From Ceratothoa steindachneri (Eukaryota; Arthropoda; Malacostraca; Isopoda; Cymothoidae): a stretch of 64,000 nt of DNA. The position numbers and the translations under genes were made by a program. Shown here in pieces: positions 11,486-23,440 of the stretch. Each line of letters starts with the position of its first letter. The stretch's first letter is position 1. The stretch covers positions 160,731,758 through 160,795,757 of the forward strand of contig OZ018324.1 in the NCBI GenBank assembly GCA_963969495.1, given 5' to 3'. A model generated the notes under the pieces. The model made no database searches. It saw only the letters and a program-made list of their open reading frames with translations, and was not told the DNA's origin.

Positions 11486-13185
11486 AGACACAAGAATTTC
11501 GGCGCTGGTATGGAACTTTTGCTAGTCGCGACCGCATAGTTAAGCGGATATGCGCAAGGCTTCTCATTTCGAATACATCATCACGTAGATAGCCAATCTT
11601 TTCATTCCTCAACTCACACAGTGAATCATTCTTCCCTCGACGATAATGGGTCTCAGGGACCCAGGTCACATGCCCCCTCCCCCCTTGCGATCCCAGTTTT
11701 CCCAAATTCTTTCCCCATTTTGAAATGTTGTCGACTAATGTTATCACCATTATACTCTTACAATGGTAATTATTGAAACAATTTATATATCTAAGTTACT
11801 TTATTAGTTGTAACTAAATTAAAAAGAATATCTTATTCCAATGGGTCATAAAACTTCCATTTAATTTAATGGCATAATGGGCTTTTAGGGAGGCGAACAG
11901 TTGGCAAAGGTTTGGAGGAAAGGGGATTGGCCTTTGAAGCGACTCGTTGAAGTGTAGAAGTGTTTGTAATTATTAGCCCTCGAAATGACTATTGATCGTC
12001 TTATGAAGACACGGCGAGTAGAAGAAAGCACTAGGGAAAGTGAAAAGAATTTTAACAGTTAGATGTGTAAAGGATATAGTGATTAGAAAGTTTGCTCTGT
12101 GACCAACCATCGAGGGCCAAAAAGGATTAGAAAAATATTAAAAGATTAAGGTAAATCTGTTTGCCTATGTCTGCGCTGAGATAAATACATTTCATATGAA
12201 ATTAATATGGCTAACTCTACGAAGGATATTCAAATTTATAAATATGTCTTTAACTATTCTTAGGAATTTTAACAAGTATAAGGGCACCAAGCTTTATAGA
12301 AAGGATTTGGGCACCAATTTTTAGAGGGGTATATCAAGAAGATATCTATTAACAATAACAGGGTCACGATGAGGACTAAATAACTCTAATAAAGAGAAAG
12401 GAAGCTCGCAGATAAAAGGATTGAATGATATTAATCCTCATCACTAACTCTATAATTTAAGAAGGGGATTTTTTGGAATATTTGAATAATAATTTCATCT
12501 TAGTTTTGTTATGACTTATGTTTTTTATCAAAGTTATTTCTAATAATTCTTTTATAATATCAAAAAACAAAATCGTGAAGTTCAGAAATAAATATAAGTA
12601 TCGAAATTTTGTGAAATTTTTAAAACCCAAAGAATTACAAATGGTGAAGTTCTGAAAAATTATTTTTATATATCTTCTATTCTTCTATTTTCTATATCTT
12701 CTATAACTCTATATTTTAGCAACGTGATATTTTGAAAAGGGGGAAATTTAGTTTAGAGTTCCTTTGTAAAATGATTATAATTGGCGAAGTTCAGAAAATT
12801 TATAAAAATTTAACCATGGCTGCTTTTTTTTAGATTTGAAATTTTAATCTTAGTAGTGAAGCGCAAGCTCCACCTGTAGGGGGAACTGGCGAAGCCATTG
12901 CCTGGTTTTATTATTATAAAACCATAGAGAAAACGTTTTGGGATTAAATAACACCTCAAAACTGGTAAATTATAAAATATAAAAATTGACAAAAATTTAA
13001 GGACAAATAAAATTAGAAAACAGAAAACTTTAATGAAACACAATATTACTATTAAACTAAAAAAAAGATAGATACAAAGTAGCCGAATGAAACAAAAAGG
13101 AATAAAAATACCACATAAAAGAAAATAAATAAATGATAGTCGATAGAGTCATAATTTATGTTTTTGTTACCTAATCTTCTCTTTT
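11486..13185. other. No gene seen; weak 'gaagttcagaaa' repeats
   Basis: Mostly AT-rich. Variants of GTGAAGTTCAGAAA recur near 12575, 12642 and 12785, suggesting a decayed tandem repeat. The frames at 11451-11750 and 12810-13043 on minus have no recognisable content. Confidence 0.4.
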
Positions 13186-13189
13186 ATAA

Positions 13190-14164
13190 TTTTGTCCATG
13201 AGATGCATGTCCTCCTTCAAGAAAATTAGTACCTGAAAGTTTTCATCAGAGGGATGATCCCTTGGCCCTCAAGATGTGGACAAAGGAGAAGAAACGCTCA
13301 ACTGCACCACTAGATGGAATGGCTGTGTTCAACCTGATAAACTAGTCCACCAACCCTTTCTATTTCCCAAGAATGCAGCATCTGTCAGCAAGTCTTTGAA
13401 GTTCGTCTCCAAACAAGTCTTGCCCAAGTTCTGTGATGGCTTCATTGTCTTGATGCTTGGTAACAATAAGTCATACTCTTCTTTGTTGTTGCTGCTGCTT
13501 CCACTATTACTGCTCAATTCGTCCACGTGCTGCCTCAAGGCCTCTTCGACTTTATTTCCCATGCCTTTATTCACCTTGGCGACGTTGTTTTTGTCATACT
13601 TCTCCAAACACAAAAGGTGAAACGTTAGGGCAAAGGTAGTGTCCAGCTGACATTCATCATCTTCCACCAGGTGCCGAAAACTTTTGTCGATGCTTGCTAA
13701 AAGTGCGTCGACCAAAGGGTTGCAGTAGACAAGCTCTTTTGACTTCAAGACCTTGAGCCTGAAGACCGTCGCAGCAACTGTTGGTAGCAGAGTCTTAAGA
13801 TAGGATTGCTTTTACCCCTTGGATCTTGTAGAGCGCTTGAGTCACTGGTGACATTCCCTTGAAATAAACCAATGCAGTATTAACTATTATTAATTTGCTA
13901 AATTTCAAAAATTAAAATTTGTAGGGGAACAGGATAGTAAATAATATATTGCCAAATAAAATAATTTAAATGCCAATATTAAATTTATAATTTATTATTA
14001 ATTTAATAACTTATTACCTTGGCAGACTCCTTCAGTAAGCCGACTTCCTGGTTATCGAAGTTGCTGACCTTCAGCTAGGCCATGAATCTATGGAGAGCAG
14101 GCCTCTTACTCTCCAGGATGGTGGTTAGGAATAACGCAGAGTTCCACCTCGTCCTGTTGGGGAC
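13190..14164 (-). pseudogene. hAT/BED transposase pseudogene, 3' part
   Basis: This is the C-terminal half of a hAT transposase whose 5' half lies at 19924-21554; the gypsy element at 14165-19923 separates them. The interrupted exon resumes at 14164 with VPNRTRWNS and ends at a GTAATAAG donor (GT at 14016-14017). The last exon starts at 13857 after TTTCAAG and encodes MSPVTQALYKIQG, then SKELVYCNPLVDALLASIDK and DECQL. The dimerisation block NTAIPSSGAVERFFSF ... DENFQVLIFLK falls near 13190-13330. Frameshifts (near 13800 and 13330), an in-frame TAG in the interrupted exon and the insertion make it nonfunctional. Confidence 0.85.
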
Positions 14165-15552
14165 TGTGATAGAACGAGTTGAAGCTGCGTTAATTTCAAC
14201 TCCTATCCCATATTATTTAAAACCACGATGCTGCCCACGTGCATCTTCGATTCGAAGCTTGGAGTCTTATCACAGCTACCAGATGTCAATGTTTAAACAA
14301 GGAGGTTATCGTCCCCCCGTTCGCCCCCATACGCCGACCTCGCCAGATTGAGTTAGGCTTATGGGCAGATAAGGCATTGTTCTCCGGCTCGGCTGTGCGT
14401 TCCCTCGAAGCTCCCACCCCATTTTCCCCCACGCCAAGGAGATTTCCTGGCTATTTATATGGAAACTTTACCACTAAGATCAGATTGGAGATCCAGATTT
14501 TCGTCGCGAAACATCACCACGACCCTCTCTCCCTTTGTGCGCCAAGGGACCTCGACCTCGAGATTAACCATCACTTGTCCAGAAGGAGGACAATATTCCT
14601 TGAGTGCCAAAGGTTCGAGCCTTCCGTGACGCCAAGTCCCCAAGGCTTCCCCCTTGTTGTTCAGAGGAGAACAGCACTAGAACAGCCATTGTTCGTTTTG
14701 AGCCCTTCGCCAAGAAACGGTTCTCACCCCCCCCCCATCCCTGTTGTTCAGAGGAGAACAGCATTAGAACAGCCATTGTTCGTTTTGAGCCCTTCGCCAA
14801 GAAACGGTTCTCACCCCCCCTGTTGTTCAGAGGAGAACAGCATTAGAACAGCCATTGTTCGTTTTGAGCCCTTCGCCAAGAAACGGTTCTCACCCCCCCT
14901 GTTGTTCAGAGGAGAACAACATTAGAACAGCCATTGTTCTTGAGCCCGTAGACAAGAGACGGTTCTCATCCCCCCTTTGTTCAGAAGAGAACAACCTAGA
15001 ACAGCCATTGTTCTTCAAGCCGTTCGTCGAGAAACGGTTCTCCTTCCCAAGACGCCACGTCAGGATCATCTTATCCCCCCCCCCCTTCGGCTGGAACTCG
15101 CCAGCGGACCGAATATTCCTTCAAGTCGCCTCCCATTGCACCACTAGTGTAAAAGTTACGTAAGCCAAACGTCACCTTTGAGTATTGATTCCTTTTGTCA
15201 ATTCTATCCTGTGCTTTAAATGATTTATCGAACCATCCCATCTCTTTAACTCTATATTTGTTTTACCTTTTTTAATCCCTTAAATCCTTGGATTAGCCCG
15301 AGTCTCCACGACCCTTTCCATTCTGTTTATGTCAATATTTTCCGTCTTGTGTTTGTTGATAGTTATAATTAATAAAACTCTATTTTATTAATGATAGCAA
15401 TATTATTATCCTTGCAGCTCAGTTCCACTTCTTAAGCATATCGAAGATACATAATATCGGCCGCCAGACAGTAACGCACTCTAGAGATAATTAAAAAAGT
15501 TCCCTCAACGAATAGTGATATATGGTATATCGTCGGGAGTCATTCTACGACA
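14165..15552 (+). repeat. 5' LTR (1388 bp)
   Basis: Starts TG and ends CA. Positions about 14655-15060 hold five tandem units of roughly 70-85 bp, each with TTGTTCAGAGGAGAACA and AGAACAGCCATTGTTC, separated by C-runs. The short LTR reading frames (for example 14239-14925) are products of this array and not genes. Confidence 0.93.
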
Positions 15553-15917
15553 TATATATATATACTATTTAAATTTGGTATCAGGTGTGTAAGGTTTAAC
15601 GCTATATCTTTGCAAACACTAGTCTCAGTCGAGTAAAGCATAGTGTTATTCGTTATAATAATAGAATATAGTAGTTCCCTTTTGTTTTAACGATTGCTAT
15701 CCCCTTTTTTTTGAAACTTAAGAAGCTGGAGTAGCTCAAGGAACTGTTATAATAATTTGTTTGTGTTTTTTTTGTGATTTTAGTCAGTGGTTATTTAGAG
15801 TAAGAAACCAAGTACGAATAGGTCAGTGCCCATATTTAGGTAGGCTAATTCTATAGAGGCATAATTCTTGTTGCAAGGAATTTTAGTTGGTTGACTAGTG
15901 CGTCCCCAAGTGCAAAG

Positions 15918-17244
15918 ATGACTCAGTTTGAAATCTTTAAAGCGCAAGGAGAATCCTTGGGACTCTCCGGAAAAGAACTAATTGAGTACATTTAAGAGGA
16001 GCAAAGAAAAGAGGAAGAAAAAGAAAGAGTAATCCGACAAGAGGAACGAGAAAGAGAGGCATGGGTAAGACAAGCTGAGCTTCACCATCAGATTGAATTA
16101 GCTCGGATTAAAGCAGAATTTCAAAGAAAAAAGGTAGAAAGAGAAAGGGAAAGAGTAATCCGACAAGAGGAACGGGAAAGAGTAATCCAACGAGAAGAAC
16201 GAGAAGGAAAAATACAACGAGAAGAACGAGAAAAAGAAATCCAACGAGAAGAAAGAAGGACGGATTCGCGCTCCTTCCCAGGAAAGCTGACAAAGTTTCC
16301 GAGCCCCGTAAAACCCCCAAACTTCTTTCCCCAAAACCAACAACGGGACTCCAAACCTCCCGTTAAGATTTCTTCTCCATCTCTCTTCCCGAAGCGACCA
16401 ATAATATGCTTCACCTGTGGTGTAGAAAACCACATGAGCTGGAACTGCCCCCAAAATTCTAGGCTTAAAAGCGGACCAGCCCACCAAGTTCACCAGATTA
16501 ATGCAACCCCGGCTCCTCCGGTGGTGCAGACCCAAGCAGAAACTTCTTCCCCTCCGTCAGGCCACCAGGTAAATTTTGTTTTTGATAAAAGTTCATCGGG
16601 AACTTTGAAATATGAGGAGGGCAGCGTGGACGGCTGCCGAGTATCGACTCTCGTCAGGGACACAGGATGTAAGTGTTTCATCGTGTCCGACGAACTCCTC
16701 CCAGTGGCCTCTAACCACGAAAAATTTGCGGTGGTATATGACCACCTTGGGCGGGCGAACCGATTCCCCGTCGTTAGATGTTACCTGCAGTGTCAATATT
16801 ATAATGGCTGGGCTGAAGTCATTGTAGCACCCATACAATTCTGTTCCGTACTTATAGGACAGAGCCCCCAAGTAAGTTTCGACCCTGTGTTTCAGGCCGC
16901 CCTTCCTCAAGGCCGAGATAAGAAAGAAGCCCAGGAGCCCGTCCCCATCAGAACCCCGATACCGTCCGATTTCTCGGAAACCTTTAACCAGGACTTTAGG
17001 ACGGCACAAAAGGAGTGTGAATCACTAACACCCTTAGGTGATAAGGTCCAAGACGAGGACACGGAGACTGTCCGTGGACCCCAAGAAAAAAAGAACCCCC
17101 AACGCGCCCATGGAGATACCTTCGTAGAACTGGACGAAACATCGGCGCTTGAAGAAGATTACCCCGCGGAGTCCCTTAATGTAATCCAGACAGTGTGCAT
17201 CCAACCTGATGCCGATTACCCTCCTCCTCCCTACCAGGCGAGTC
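15918..17244 (+). pseudogene. gag-protease region of the 14-20 kb gypsy element
   Basis: The frame opens with ATG at 15918 and is broken by a TAA near 15993. It continues as a highly charged Glu/Arg coiled-coil stretch (16000-16260), then a perfect zinc knuckle CFTCGVENHMSWNC (near 16411) and a retroviral-type protease with RDTGCKCFIV (near 16650). A long acidic tail follows to about 17280. The 16434-17282 part is open, but the gag start is closed off by the stop. Confidence 0.8.
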
Positions 17245-17245
17245 T

Positions 17246-18115
17246 TTGGAACCCTCTGACCTGGATAGTGACGCGCAGCTGACACCACGTCAGAAGAGTC
17301 AGCTACAAGAACTAATTAAATGGAGTCACCATTTACCCGCCCTATTAGCTCTTTTCGAGCAACTGCGCGAAAATGGCCTCACCATTGGCCCCTGCAAATG
17401 CCATTTTGCCTACGAACCCATTAAATATTTGGGTTTCAAAATAGGACAAAGCAAGTTAGGTCCACACGAGAACAAGATTAAGGCAATCGCCGACATGCCC
17501 CTCCCGATTACAAAGAAGCCATTAAGATCGTTCCTAGGATCAGCTTCTCCCTATCAGCGATTTGTTCCGAATTTCGCTGCAATTTCGGCCCCCCTATGTC
17601 CCCTTCAAAAAAAGAATTTTCCCGATCGTTTACGTTGGAATGATGTCGCTGTTTCCCATTTTAATCAGCTCAAGAGTAAGTTCATTTCGGCCCCCATTTT
17701 AAAGTTGCCCAACCCGGAAAAATCCTTTGGGGTTAAGACCGACGTGAGCAACGAGGGCATTGGAGGTGTACTCCTTCAATACGTGGATGACGGAACGAGT
17801 CATCCAGTTGCATATGCTAGTCGTCAATTATTACCACGCGAAAAGAGATATGCCACTAGAGAAAAGAAAGCTCTATCAATTATCTGGGTCATAGACAAAT
17901 TCAAGCTGTACTTGATATGTAAAGGATTTCAAATAGGAACCGACCACCGTCCGTTAGCCTATATTAGGAATGTGCGACACTCAAACAGCCGCATCATGCG
18001 CTGGAGTTTACTCTTGCAAGAGTATCAGTTTAAAATAAATTAGATAAAAGGTTCCGATAACCAGGTCGCTGACGCCCTCAGTAGGAATGCGTTACCGAAT
18101 AGCGTAGAGTAAGTG
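17246..18115 (+). pseudogene. Truncated pol: RT tail and RNase H
   Basis: The frame enters after the catalytic YxDD motif, at LLALFEQLRENGL and CHFAYEPIKYLGF. It proceeds through the connection region (LRSFLGSASPYQRFVPN) to RNase H with KTDVSNEGIGG, REKKALSIIW and TDHRPLAYI. A TAG at about 18041 interrupts just before GSDNQVADALSR. RT domains upstream of the active site and the whole integrase are deleted, so movement would need proteins from another copy. Confidence 0.88.
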
Positions 18116-18536
18116 TATTCATAGGATTAGTATCTCCATGTAGGTATATACCGTCTTGTACGACTGAAATTAAGATTCTCTTATAATATAATTAATTAAT
18201 GTATATGTCTGACTTTTGTGATACTCAATGTCTAATTTTTTTGTATGTATATATATTTGTACCCATTAATTTAGGTACAAATTATTTTGTCCCGTATGTA
18301 CTAATTTTATATCATTTCATTGTTCCATGCCTTTTTTTTTTCCTTTGATTAAGTTGTATTAAAGGTTATTTTCCCCTGTAATCTAAAGATCAAAATAATC
18401 ATATGTATTGAGGTAATACGAGTTATGTGCAGGAAGGTACGGTTGGTACAAGAAAACGAGTTCCCTACAACGGAGCTCTATCGTTGTCCCTTCTCTCTTT
18501 TTTTTCGAAGTGACAACTTCCCCTGGAATGGAGGGG

Positions 18537-19923
18537 TGTGATAGAACGAGTTGAAGCTGCGTTAATTTCAACTCCTATCCCATATTATTTAAAACCACGA
18601 TGCTGCCCACGTGCATCTTCGATTCGAAGCTTGGAGTCTTATCAAAGCTACCGGATGTCAATTTTTAAACAAGGAGGTTATCGTCCCCCCGTTCGCCCCC
18701 ATACGCCGACCTCGCCAGATTGAGTTAGGCTTATGGGCAGATAAGGCATTGTTCTCCGGCTCGGCTGTGCGTTCCCTCGAAGCTCCCACCCCATTTTCCC
18801 CCACGCCAAGGAGATTTCCTGGCTATTTATATGGAAACTTTACCACTAAGATCAGATTGGAGATCCAGATTTTCGTCGCGAAACATCACCACGACCCTCT
18901 CTCCCTTTGTGCGCCAAGGGACCTCGACCTCGAGATTAACCATCACTTGTCCAGAAGGAGGACAATATTCCTTGAGTGCCAAAGGTTCGAGCCTTCCGTG
19001 ACGCCAAGTCCCCAAGCCTTCCCCCTTGTTGTTCAGAGGAGAACAGCACTAGAACAGCCATTGTTCGTTTTGAGCCCTTCGCCAAGAAACGGTTCTCACC
19101 TCCCCTGTTGTTCAGAGGAGAACAGCATTAGAACAGCCATTGTTCGTTTTGAGCCCTTCGCCAAGAAACGGTTCTCACCCCCCCCATCCCTGTTGTTCAG
19201 AGGAGAACAGCATTAGAACAGCCATTGTTCGTTTTGAGCCCTTCGCCAAGAAACGGTTCTCATCCCCCCCCCTGTTGTTCAGAGGAGAACAACATTAGAA
19301 CAGCCATTGTTCTTGAGCCCGTAGACAAGAGACGGTTCTCATCCCCCCTTTGTTCAGAAGAGAACAACCTAGAACAGCCATTGTTCTTCAAGCCGTTCGT
19401 CGAGAAACGGTTCTCCTTCCCAAGACGCCACGTCAGGATCATCTTATCCCCCCCCCCTTCGGCTGGAACTCGCCAGCGGACCGAATATTCCTTCAAGTTG
19501 CCTTCCATTGCACCACTAGTGTAAAAGTTACGTAAGCCAAACGTCACCTTTGAGTATTGATCCCTTTTGTCAATTCTATCCTGTGCTTTAAATGATTTAT
19601 CGAACCATCCCATCTCTTTAACTCTATATTTGTTTTACCTTTTTTAATCCCTTAAATCCTTGGATTAGCCCGAGTCTCCACGACCCTTTCCATTCTGTTT
19701 ATGTCAATATTTTCCGTCTTGTGTTTGTTGATAGTTATTATTAATAAAACTCTATTTTATTAATGATAGCAATATTATTATCCTTGAGCTCAGTTCCACT
19801 TCTTAAGCATATCGAAGATACATAATATCGGCCGCCAGACAGTAACGCACTCTAGAGATAATTAAAGAAGTTCCCTCAACGAATAGTGATATATGGTATA
19901 TCGTCGGGAGTCATTCTACGACA
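18537..19923 (+). repeat. 3' LTR (1387 bp)
   Basis: Direct repeat of the 5' LTR with only scattered differences and small changes in C-run lengths within the tandem array (about 19026-19425). Confidence 0.93.
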
Positions 19924-21554
19924 GGGACAAACAGCCTCCTTCCAACCTAAGCGTGGATGTTGTCTGCTGCCAAGGTGCTGCGATCTTGCAGGTTCTAGAG
20001 GGTGCGTGCCTTAGCTATGGCAGCCCTGTAGGTCACCTTTAACGCTGCACTCTGCAGTGACGCCTCTGCTTTCTTGCTACTCACAAGGTTAAAGGTGTGG
20101 GTAGCAAACCACATGTGGGCTGGCAGGTTGATGGGACTGTTAACGATGGTGTTGACATCGTCAGGATCAGGGTCAGACATAGGTACATCCAGGCAGTCTG
20201 TTAGGGAAGCACTCAAATTCCTGCTAGAATTCATCCACTGATCCAGCCAACAGGGTATTCAAAGTATCAGCATCACAGGGTAGCCATCCACATCCTCAGC
20301 CACTGGCAGGTTTAGTAGTGTGTTAGCATCTGCTCCAAACTGGATAAAGGCCTTCACAGAGTTACTGACATTGTCTGTTGTTACCCTGAAATGAAAAGAC
20401 ATTCTAAATTGTTCAGAAAATGACTATTACAATTAGTAAATATTGAAATTTAATTTAATTCATAAATAAAATTAATATACAGTTTATTTTTAAATAAGAT
20501 TTTGATACGAATTATGAATTGAACTAATAGAGTAATAAACAAATAGAACAATATTCTGATATTAATAGAATTAGAAAATCAAATATCTAAAATCTAACCT
20601 GGTGACCGCTCTGAATGTGGAATTCATACTGGAACTATAGCCTGTGCAAGCACATCATAGGTATGAGAGCCTGTCAGCCTAGTACACGCGAGCATTCCAT
20701 GCAGCCTCTGTCTGATAGTGGGGTCCAACCAGTGGACAGCCATGCTTAGGTAAGCTTTCTTCTGGGAAGTCCAGCAGTTAGCTGTAGTGGCTACACAATC
20801 AAAATAGTCAAGGACTCTGAAATTAAAAAGAAATATTCCGTATACGATACCTTCCATGAGGGTAGCAATATCCACACTCAACTATGATTTTACTATAATG
20901 GAATTGTCTAAATATTATTATAGGAATGAAACATCCTTATAAAAAATATAAGCAAAACATTTAAAAAATCGTTAAAAAAATCAATATAACCAATTTAAAT
21001 AATTAAATAAAACGCTCGAAGCTCTTATGTTTATTGCACTATTGATATTATTGTACGCATTAATACTAAAATTATTGAAATTGGACGTTCCGGTTAGGAG
21101 AAGAAGCAATATGAAAATCTCATTCTTAGTATTAGGACAAAAACTACGAAAATAACGATTCACCTGCCCAGCGTCCTCCGCGAGATTGAGCTCTTACAGG
21201 GATTCAGCGTCTTGATCAGCTTCTTGAACTTGATAGACTTTATAACGATTAGTGGTAGGATGCCATAGAAGCCTGATGTACGCCAATTCCAGAAGCAATG
21301 CTAACAAGGGACTCGCCAATGCCTATCTGGCGTACTTTCCTGGCACTAGAAAATGTAAACAGACTGATGCTGTTATAATCAGAAAAAAAACATACTTGTG
21401 TTTTGCAGCTTTTCCACGAGGTGAACCTGTATTGACGTTCTCCTCATACTGCATGAACTTAGCTGGGTTGGTGCTCTTTATATGCTACTTGAGATTATTG
21501 AAGCTTGTCTTGTGCCCCTTCATTAAGACAGTCTTGGCCAGGCACAGTTGATAA
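19924..21554 (-). pseudogene. hAT/BED transposase pseudogene, 5' part with introns
   Basis: Exons can be drawn from splice signals. 21396-21554: BED-type zinc finger CQLCLAKTVLMKGH ... NLK-HIKSTNPAKF. 21164-21345: KFKKLIKTLNP ... SRRTLG. 20599-20816: TTANCWTSQKKAYLSMAVHW ... GSHTYDV. 20385 down to the insertion: THTFNLVSSKKAE ... NLQDRSTLAADN ... VGRRLFVP. Acceptors such as TTTCAG and donors GTATGT, GTGAAT and GTTAGA support splicing. At least two in-frame stops flank NLQDRSTLAADNIHA, plus frameshifts. Whether this was once a domesticated host gene or an intron-bearing transposon cannot be told from sequence alone. Confidence 0.8.
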
Positions 21555-21559
21555 CTGAA

Positions 21560-23440
21560 AAACAACTTATCTACTTTCCTTGAGTTTAAAATAAAATTAT
21601 CGTCCAGGTGGGGCTAATGGTTCTGAGTCTCTTCTTCTTGAAGTTCTGTGGCAATATCTGAAATATGTTATTTATGAAACTTTTTACCACAAATGCACAA
21701 ATTGCCCTGAAACATAGTTTCATTATAATCATTAAAATCACATACTGAATTACAAGTATTTTTCTGTCTTCATTTCGAAGCAGTCTAACACCGGCGCACC
21801 GTTCATACATCTTCTCCTCCTTACGCAAGACGCAAAATGATTGCGGCGCTCTCTCATTCCTGCGCACTTGGCACAGTTAAATGAAAATTTACACACTTAC
21901 TTTGGAATAAGATACATATGTGGTTTAAATTATTTTTTAGGTGAACGGACTTGAGTGAACGGAGGGTAAATGTAACGAAAGTTAATTAGTTAGTCAGCAC
22001 CGTCACACAACCTTTTCTCCTTACTACCAGACGCAAACTGAGAGCGCCGCTGTCATTCATGTACACTTGGCTGATGTACTTTAAATTATTTTTTAGCTGA
22101 ATGGACTAGAATTGACGGAATATAAATGTAACAAAAGGTAATTAGTCCGTTAATGACTTTTAAAGTTAACTGAGAACTTAAATTATTATCGAAAAGGTTG
22201 AAATTCGTTAATTAACTATTGACGGCTTAAAGGTTTGGTGCCTAGCTTTGGCCATTTGCAATTAGCAAGCTAGAGGACGCTTCCAGCTCGGCTCAGCTCT
22301 ACTCCTTTGTCATTCCTATGCATCGTCAAAATGCAATTATGTTTGAGAAATTACAATAAAATATAGCACTGAATTGCCAGGAAGGTTTTATGGTAAATAA
22401 GTTCAATTTAAAGGGGAAAAATGATAAATGGCTTAAGGCAATATTGTTAGACAGGAATATCACACTGAAAAAACTTTTTAATATATTGGTTATTTTTCGG
22501 TTTATGCCCGCCCTCGAATTTCGTGGGCGCTTTGTTATAAATATCTCTATTTTTAAAAAATACGCAAATACATATAACTTTTTCAGTATGTAATGTGGGC
22601 AAATCTCTAATTACCATGTTATGTCGAAAAATAGATTGGCCACCATCTTCGAATGGAAAGAATCTAGTTAGTTTATTTTTTTTTATTTTTGTAGTCTTCA
22701 CCTCAAAAGAATCTGTTACGTAGGGGTTTATATAGTTTAGTTTTTTAATTTTGTAAAACACTTTAAATATTTCTCTTTTAATTAGGATGCTATAATTGTG
22801 TACATATGGATACAAACGGGTTACGTAACACGCTATAAACAAATAGAGGCCTAACGAGATTTGACGCGCCTTTGAATCAAAACCAAGGATAGGCTTTTGC
22901 GAGTTAGGAATATTTACGAGGTTTTTTTTTAATTTTCTGGGTGTGGGGGGGTATGAGGGTGAAGTCCCTCATTTCTAAATTAAATTAAAAATTATATATA
23001 ATAAAATATGATGTGATTGCAAAAGCCTAACAACAACACCACCACCCAAAAGAGCACTTTTTTATAATTTGCCCAAGAAAAAACATTGTCTATATTAAAA
23101 AACAATTGTTTTTAAACATATAAATATATAAATTATTAAAAATTCGAGATCATCTATGTAGGTAGAAAATTCGACGTGGAGGATGGATTCCACCTCAATT
23201 GGAGAGAATTATTATTCCTGCGCAGCCTAGAAAATTACAGTAGGCCCTTCAATAAAATAATGTGTTAGGTTACTCTTGCCAATAAAGATAAGGAAAGTGA
23301 AAAAAATAAGAATCAATAATTTTATAGTGTATCAAAAGTAGTTTAGCATAGCTTTTTCTAGCATAGTATAACCTAGCCTAGCATTAACAATCCTAGACAT
23401 GTATAGCCTATACTCTCCTATTATACCCTAGTCAAGCATA
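21560..23440. other. No gene; diverged tandem repeat at 21775-22150
   Basis: Two blocks share the order ACCG..CACA/CACC, TCTCCTCCTTAC, CAGACGCAAA, GGCGCTCTCTCATTC, TTTAAATTATTTTTTAG and GGTAATTAG. The spacing is about 225 bp and divergence is appreciable. The remainder is AT-rich with no recognisable coding sequence. Confidence 0.5.

Larger units (their letters stand above)
14165..19923 (+). mobile_element. Ty3/gypsy-type LTR retrotransposon, two LTRs, internally deleted
   Basis: The element is bounded by near-identical direct LTRs (14165-15552 and 18537-19923), each beginning TGTGATAG and ending CTACGACA. The 5-bp target duplication GGGAC lies at 14160-14164 and 19924-19928. The internal part has a broken gag, a DTG protease, and a pol reduced to the RT tail plus RNase H; no integrase is seen. 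It sits inside the transposase pseudogene on the opposite strand. The near identity of the LTRs suggests a fairly recent insertion. Confidence 0.95.

Noticed and set aside
14239..14925. 228-residue frame with repeated FEPFAKKRFSPP units (also at 18611-19216)
   Set aside because: Lies wholly in the LTR tandem array; no start or splice context, and the repeat is explained by the DNA array.
16098..16535. Minus-strand Phe/Ser-rich frames
   Set aside because: Antisense of the Glu/Arg-rich gag coiled coil.
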